A DNA stretch of 64,000 nucleotides from Pyrinomonadaceae bacterium (GTDB lineage: Bacteria > Acidobacteriota > Blastocatellia > Pyrinomonadales > Pyrinomonadaceae), in NCBI GenBank assembly GCA_019186825.1, contig JABARP010000012.1, positions 111,225 to 175,224 of the forward strand. Direction: 5' to 3'. The translations under genes were made by a program, and so were the position numbers. Under the pieces are notes generated by a model. It saw only the letters and a list, made by a program, of their open reading frames with translations, was not told the DNA's origin and did no database searches. Within the stretch, counting starts at the first letter, position 1; each line of letters begins with the position of its first letter. Shown here in pieces: positions 59,884-64,000 of the stretch.

Positions 59884-60552
59884 GTGCATTTCGATTCGGA
59901 TCGCATGAGAAAACGTGAACGCGAAAAGGTGATCGGCAAACTTGAAGGCCCGCCCGACGGTGAGCACGGGCGACCCTTGTGCGTACGGCCCTACCGGTCG
60001 GACGAGAAAATGCTCGACGAGATCACCAAGGAAACGGGTGAGAGTCGGTCCGCTCTCGTCAGGCGGATGATCCGTTTCGCTTTGTCCGACCGGCACGAGC
60101 GTTTCGGTGCGAACCGGTGCCGGGACAGGTTAGATCTGCTGATCGACCAGGGTCGCCGACGCGTCGCGGATTCCGAGCGTCTCGACGAGATCGTCGAACG
60201 GGTCGCCCGGCTTGAGGATCGGCACGAGGCCATCTCGCGCGAAACGTCGATATTCTTGAGCGAACTCTACTCTTTATCGAGCCTGTCGGTGATGGTGATG
60301 AACATCCTTCTCACCAAGCTCGTGGAGATGACGGCCCCGCAGGGGACGAGCCACGAAAAGATTATCCTTGTCGCCGACGGGACGATGGCGAACCTTATCG
60401 CCAAATCCATCGCCGATTTCGAGAAATGCCTGGCCCACCACGGTATCGAAGCAGAGTGGGAGGATTCGGACGGTTTGTATCTCGCGACCAGGATAAAAGG
60501 GCTCGGCTCGGACCGTTCCGCAAAACCTAAACCCGGCACCAATTCGAAATGA
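59884..60552 (+). CDS. ribbon-helix-helix-like relaxosome accessory protein
   Basis: A 222-residue protein with a GTG start (or ATG at 59905). The region CVRPYRSDEKMLDEITKETGESRSALVRRMIRFAL looks like a ribbon-helix-helix DNA-binding domain. A coiled coil follows (RLDEIVERVARLEDRHEAI), and the C-terminal part has hydrophobic stretches (LSSLSVMVMNILLTKLV). It ends with a 4-base overlap with the relaxase gene, so the pair is a mob operon. It probably recognises oriT and aids nicking. Confidence 0.68.
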   Translation: MHFDSDRMRKREREKVIGKLEGPPDGEHGRPLCVRPYRSDEKMLDEITKETGESRSALVRRMIRFALSDRHERFGANRCRDRLDLLIDQGRRRVADSERLDEIVERVARLEDRHEAISRETSIFLSELYSLSSLSVMVMNILLTKLVEMTAPQGTSHEKIILVADGTMANLIAKSIADFEKCLAHHGIEAEWEDSDGLYLATRIKGLGSDRSAKPKPGTNSK

Positions 60553-62981
60553 GGATCGTCGCGAGCGTGCAGTCGAAGAGGGGAAGCTCGCGCGGGCTGG
60601 TGCATTACATAGCGCACAGCAAACTGGACCCGGAACGCGAACCGCCTAATTCGCGTGAGCTTTTCAACGCATTCGCCGATCAACTCTCCGTCAAAAGCGC
60701 CAACAATTCCCTCAAGATCGGTGTCGCGAAGGACCGACCCACCAACGACGAGCTTCACCATCTCGTCCTGTCGTTTCGCGACGACGATTACCGACGGTTA
60801 GGGGCGAACGAAGCACGGCGCCGAAAAGCGGTAAAACAGATCGTCCGCGCAGCCATGAAAAGCCTCGAAGGGCACGCAAATGCGGATCGATTGCTGTGGA
60901 CGGCCGCCATGCACCGGAACACCGCCAATCCACACGTGCACATCGCCTTACAAAAGCAATATTTCGCGAACGAATGCGAGAGACAGGCTTTGAGCCGGGT
61001 CCCGCGCGAAGCGCTCCCGCACTACGTACGCCGCGATGCCGGAAAATCTCTTGTCCTCGGCTACCTGATCGAAGCCGCGGGCGAGAAGATGGACACGATC
61101 ATCTTGCGCGAAAGTTCTCGACGTCGCGCCGAAAAGATGATCGCTCGGAGTGATGCTGCCGAAGATCGTTCAAGGCCCGGAGAGAGTATGAAAACGAAGG
61201 AGGAAATCGGCGGTCGTTTCGCATCCGAACGAAATGTTTTGCGCGACGCGATCCTCGCCGAGTACGAGATCCGCCGGATCGACTCCCGCATCGACCGTCT
61301 GCTCGAACATGGCGACCGGATGCGGTTCACCGTCAGCGATCCGGTGAGGGGCGGAAAGATGAGGGTTTCGCTTCGGGAACTAGAAGCAAAAAGCTCCGAC
61401 ACGGAATCCGACCAGCACGCTGCTCCTTCGGTCCAGATAAAGACGATCCTGCGCAAGATGCTGGCGAGGGAGGACGCCTCGAGAATCCAGATCCAGACCG
61501 ACTCCGCTGGTGTTCTCGAGCAAGCTGATCGAATCCGCTCCGAGTACCGTAAGACGGGCCGCAAACTTCCCCCGCCGTCACTCACGAAAGAGCAGCTCGA
61601 TTTGCTCCAGGAACGATGCCTTGAAGGCGTCGAGATGCGGAGGTTCTCATACCTCGAAAGGGTCAGGAACGAGCTCGAAAGGGGGGGCGAGATCGCTCCG
61701 AGAAGCAAGTACGATCTGAGGTCGATTATCGCCGAAAAAACTATCGCCGAACTTAGGGCTCACGCTCACGAAAAGGAGCACGCGGAGTTGAGAGCGAAGG
61801 GCTACTATCGACGCACCGATGTCGGAGGTGATCGCGCCGTGTCGATGGCGGAACTCGATCGCGACGAAAAGGAACGCGACGCCTCGGGCGGATCATTCTT
61901 TGCGAAGCTTAAAGACAAGTTCGTGCGTCGGTCGAACGAAACGAGGATCCGAGCGGGAGAACGCGACTCCGTGGATCCTCGACGCCTCATCATCTCCAAG
62001 CTGGGCGAGGAACTCGCCAACATTCAGAGGGGGAGAAAACTGGAGCTCAGCAAGGCGAAAACGCTCGAGAAGATTCTCACAGGAAGCTCGGAAGATCGCC
62101 CGACGGAAGGGCACTATTCCCCGCTCCAACTCGCGGAGGTGGAAGTGCTTTCGCTTCCACTCGGACAGAGAGCCGAGTACGAGAGTAGCTGGCAGAGTCA
62201 ACGGCTCCTGGTCGAAGCCGCAGACACGGACTGCTCAGCGTACCGCAGGCTGGCCAAGTCGGGCCCGACCGCGGACTTCGCCGCGCATAAGCTCCAAATG
62301 ATTGCGGGGCGGGCCCTTGCAAGAGAGATCGTGGCGGATGTCGAAGTCGGTAAGGCCACGGAGGATCTGAAGGTTTTTCGCGATTCGTACCGGTTCCTGA
62401 GACATCCGGTTTCCGATCCCGAGTCCGGAGCGATCACGTATATGTGTCTCCACGATGTGGACTTGCCCCAGAGCGCCTCCCTGCTCGATCGCACGATGCA
62501 CGAGTTGTTCGAAGACCGCGAACGCCGAACGCTCCGCCGAGCGGTCGAATCCCAGGCCAAGGAACGGGAGAAAACGTTGAAGGACGATCTCGCCCGGGCG
62601 ACGGAGATCGCGAAGTCGGCGACGCGGGACGCCTCCGAATTCAAAAGCTATTCGATCCTGGGTTTGTTCGCCGAACCGTCTCACCGCCCGATCTTCACTT
62701 CCGGCGAGATCGCGATGCTGGAACTGCGGATCGCGAACACCCGCAACGCGAGCGAGGCGAGTCACCTGCAAGCGGTTGTCGAATCCGCGAGCGAGACACC
62801 GCTCCGGTCACTCACCGATCTACTTCGAGATTTCGAGGGCAGCAGGCCGGTCGTAGCGGAAGATAAGAAGACGGAGCCAAAGGTGCACGACGACGCTGGT
62901 TTACGGGGACGCGAGCGAGTTCCCGAAACGAGGAGCGCTCACGACCCAACTCCACGGACTTTCCCCGAGCACGGTCGCTGA
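60549..62981 (+). CDS. relaxase (mobilisation nuclease)
   Basis: An 810-residue relaxase. The N-terminal domain has Tyr20 (LVHYIAHSK, candidate nicking tyrosine), DRPTNDELHHLVLSF and the metal-binding histidines in MHRNTANPHVHIALQK (H122, H129, H131), the HxH motif III of MobA/VirD2-like relaxases. The large C-terminal part is charged and coiled-coil rich (DLLQERCLEGVEMRRFSYLERVRNELER) with no helicase motif, so the element is probably mobilisable rather than self-transmissible, as no type IV secretion genes are seen in the window. Confidence 0.85.
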   Translation: MRIVASVQSKRGSSRGLVHYIAHSKLDPEREPPNSRELFNAFADQLSVKSANNSLKIGVAKDRPTNDELHHLVLSFRDDDYRRLGANEARRRKAVKQIVRAAMKSLEGHANADRLLWTAAMHRNTANPHVHIALQKQYFANECERQALSRVPREALPHYVRRDAGKSLVLGYLIEAAGEKMDTIILRESSRRRAEKMIARSDAAEDRSRPGESMKTKEEIGGRFASERNVLRDAILAEYEIRRIDSRIDRLLEHGDRMRFTVSDPVRGGKMRVSLRELEAKSSDTESDQHAAPSVQIKTILRKMLAREDASRIQIQTDSAGVLEQADRIRSEYRKTGRKLPPPSLTKEQLDLLQERCLEGVEMRRFSYLERVRNELERGGEIAPRSKYDLRSIIAEKTIAELRAHAHEKEHAELRAKGYYRRTDVGGDRAVSMAELDRDEKERDASGGSFFAKLKDKFVRRSNETRIRAGERDSVDPRRLIISKLGEELANIQRGRKLELSKAKTLEKILTGSSEDRPTEGHYSPLQLAEVEVLSLPLGQRAEYESSWQSQRLLVEAADTDCSAYRRLAKSGPTADFAAHKLQMIAGRALAREIVADVEVGKATEDLKVFRDSYRFLRHPVSDPESGAITYMCLHDVDLPQSASLLDRTMHELFEDRERRTLRRAVESQAKEREKTLKDDLARATEIAKSATRDASEFKSYSILGLFAEPSHRPIFTSGEIAMLELRIANTRNASEASHLQAVVESASETPLRSLTDLLRDFEGSRPVVAEDKKTEPKVHDDAGLRGRERVPETRSAHDPTPRTFPEHGR

Positions 62982-63072
62982 ATCATCTTGGCTTCTCACA
63001 AGAAGTGGGCACGCGACTTGCTCAGGTGCCTCATCGCAGCGAAGTGGGAGATCGTCCCTTAACAACGGTGTG

Positions 63073-64000
63073 ATGAATTCGGATTTAAGCAATCAGGTCA
63101 TAGCCCAGCTCGTCGACGCGGACGATCGATCTCTCCCCCGGCGGTCGCTCGACCTCGGGAACATTCTCACGCCGGAACTCGGTTTGCTTTCGCCCCGACG
63201 GAGCGAGATCGCACCAAAAGGCGTCGGCCGCGATGCCGCACTGATCGCCTACTCCGAGCGTCTCCGGCACAGCTACAAGACGAACGAAGGCGGGATCAGG
63301 GAAGGTATGGTGAAACTCGCCGACGCCTACAACAACGGCCAGACGGTCGCGGTCTCGTGCTTCTGTCGTGCCGGTGACGCATGTCACGCCGATGTCGTGA
63401 AGATGGCGATCGAGAAGGTCGGGCGAACGATGAACGCCCGCGAAGTCGCTGCGGAGAAGCCGGCCCGCGCGGTCGACGAACGTACGCCCTCGATATACGC
63501 GAACCCCAGGACCCAGCGAGCGATAAACGAGATCCTCTCCTTCAGCCGATCGGAGATGTTGCTCGCGACGTTGGAGGACACCGAGGGCCGCAACAGAAGC
63601 GAGCACGCCTCGTATCTCAACGGACATTCGCAGTTCGTCAGGGACGCCTACGAGCGCGGCTGCGTGGTTCGCAATGGCGCCTTGATATCGCCGAAGGATG
63701 TCGCATCTGTTGCGCCGCCGCTCACCGTGGCGACCAGCGAGTACGCCGTCAAAAGGCTCTCGACGATCGTGGGGGAGGAACGAGCCAAGAAACTCGCGCC
63801 GCGGATCGTCGAACATGGGAACGCGATCGCCGGTAGGTCCGCCGACCGCGATACGACGATCAAGGTCTTCAACTGGATGTACGAGGCCCTGGAAGGCAGA
63901 AATGGATTCCTACCCTCCGGTGAAGGAATGCCCGAACATGAGTCGAAAGAGGAAAAATTCGAAAGGACCTTGACGGAGATATCAAGGGCCGCAGTGGAAA
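63073..64000 (+). CDS. large element protein with CxC...CH motif, cut by the right window edge
   Basis: An open frame of 309 codons from an ATG at 63073 that reaches base 64000 without a stop, so the gene is partial. The N-terminal part has YSERLRHSYKTNEGGIREGMVKLADAY and VAVSCFCRAGDACHADVVKMAIEKVG, a CxC-x5-CHxD cluster near residues 96-106 like that of DUF4326-type domains. Later stretches (AINEILSFSRSEMLLATLEDTEGRN, VRDAYERGCVVRNGALISP) match nothing I recognise. It follows the relaxase by 91 bases with the same codon style. Probably an accessory or replication protein of the element. Confidence 0.7.
   Translation, partial: MNSDLSNQVIAQLVDADDRSLPRRSLDLGNILTPELGLLSPRRSEIAPKGVGRDAALIAYSERLRHSYKTNEGGIREGMVKLADAYNNGQTVAVSCFCRAGDACHADVVKMAIEKVGRTMNAREVAAEKPARAVDERTPSIYANPRTQRAINEILSFSRSEMLLATLEDTEGRNRSEHASYLNGHSQFVRDAYERGCVVRNGALISPKDVASVAPPLTVATSEYAVKRLSTIVGEERAKKLAPRIVEHGNAIAGRSADRDTTIKVFNWMYEALEGRNGFLPSGEGMPEHESKEEKFERTLTEISRAAVE

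Noticed and set aside
1..64000. CRISPR array
   Set aside because: No set of regularly spaced 20-40 base repeats was seen. The repeats at 45324 and 54673 are short, few and without spacers of constant length; no cas gene is present.
1..64000. Insertion sequence
   Set aside because: No transposase-like protein (DDE, HUH or serine type) was found in the window; the only recombinase is the integrase.

Overview
The window looks like a chromosomal stretch of an Acidobacteriota bacterium, most likely a Blastocatellia-type (subdivision 4) organism, carrying a large integrated mobile element in its right half. The lineage call is an inference from gene style: ToxR-type winged-helix regulators fused to TolB-like and TPR domains, VWFA-related secreted proteins, many TPR proteins and an OmpA protein with a PEGA domain. 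No rRNA or ribosomal protein gene is present to confirm it.

Bases 1 to about 36.25 kb are ordinary chromosome. They hold a HigBA toxin-antitoxin pair (toxin cut by the left edge), a DUF2156 protein, a NicO metal transporter, TatA, prolyl aminopeptidase, asparagine synthetase, a GT2 glycosyltransferase, a Tat-exported glycosylasparaginase, methyltransferases, thymidylate synthase, a trxB-fmdB-VWA operon, an enoyl-CoA hydratase, an orphan DNA methyltransferase, tRNA-Ala(GGC), a winged-helix/TPR regulator, 4-alpha-glucanotransferase, a histidine kinase/sigma-54 response regulator pair, an ArsR/flavin-reductase operon and rsmG.

At 36293-36347 lies the 3' part of a tRNA-Leu, from the anticodon loop to CCA, with no 5' half. 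A tyrosine recombinase gene follows at once. This is read as one attachment site of an integrative element that runs past the right edge, so it is at least 27 kb long. The expected intact tRNA-Leu should lie at the other end, outside the window.

The element has three modules. (a) 37.9-45.3 kb: an RloC-like ATPase with a zinc-hook CxxC and an R-x3-E...H triad like that of anticodon nucleases; RtcR, a CARF-type sigma-54 activator known elsewhere to govern RNA repair; and, divergent from rtcR, a three-gene ubiquitin-like operon (Ubl-E2 fusion without any cysteine, JAB-E1 fusion, DUF6527-type protein). A near-consensus sigma-54 promoter sits in front of that operon. The inferred circuit is: tRNA or RNA cleavage, sensing by RtcR, then induction of protein modification. 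This is the most interesting content of the window. (b) 46.0-52.6 kb: a tightly packed operon of sigma factor, membrane anti-sigma-like protein, exported S9 peptidase, small exported Cys/Asp/Gly-rich peptide and exported TPR-CHAT protease. Upstream of it is a Fic protein whose catalytic His is replaced by Gln. (c) 54.6-64 kb: a replication and mobilisation module with an array of 17-bp inverted repeats, two SSB paralogues, a 540-residue unknown, an RNase H-like protein lacking the first catalytic Asp, a ribbon-helix-helix-like accessory protein, a relaxase, a candidate oriT and a long gene cut by the right edge.

Coding starts were placed using family alignments from memory, visible ribosome binding sites and overlaps. 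No database search was possible.
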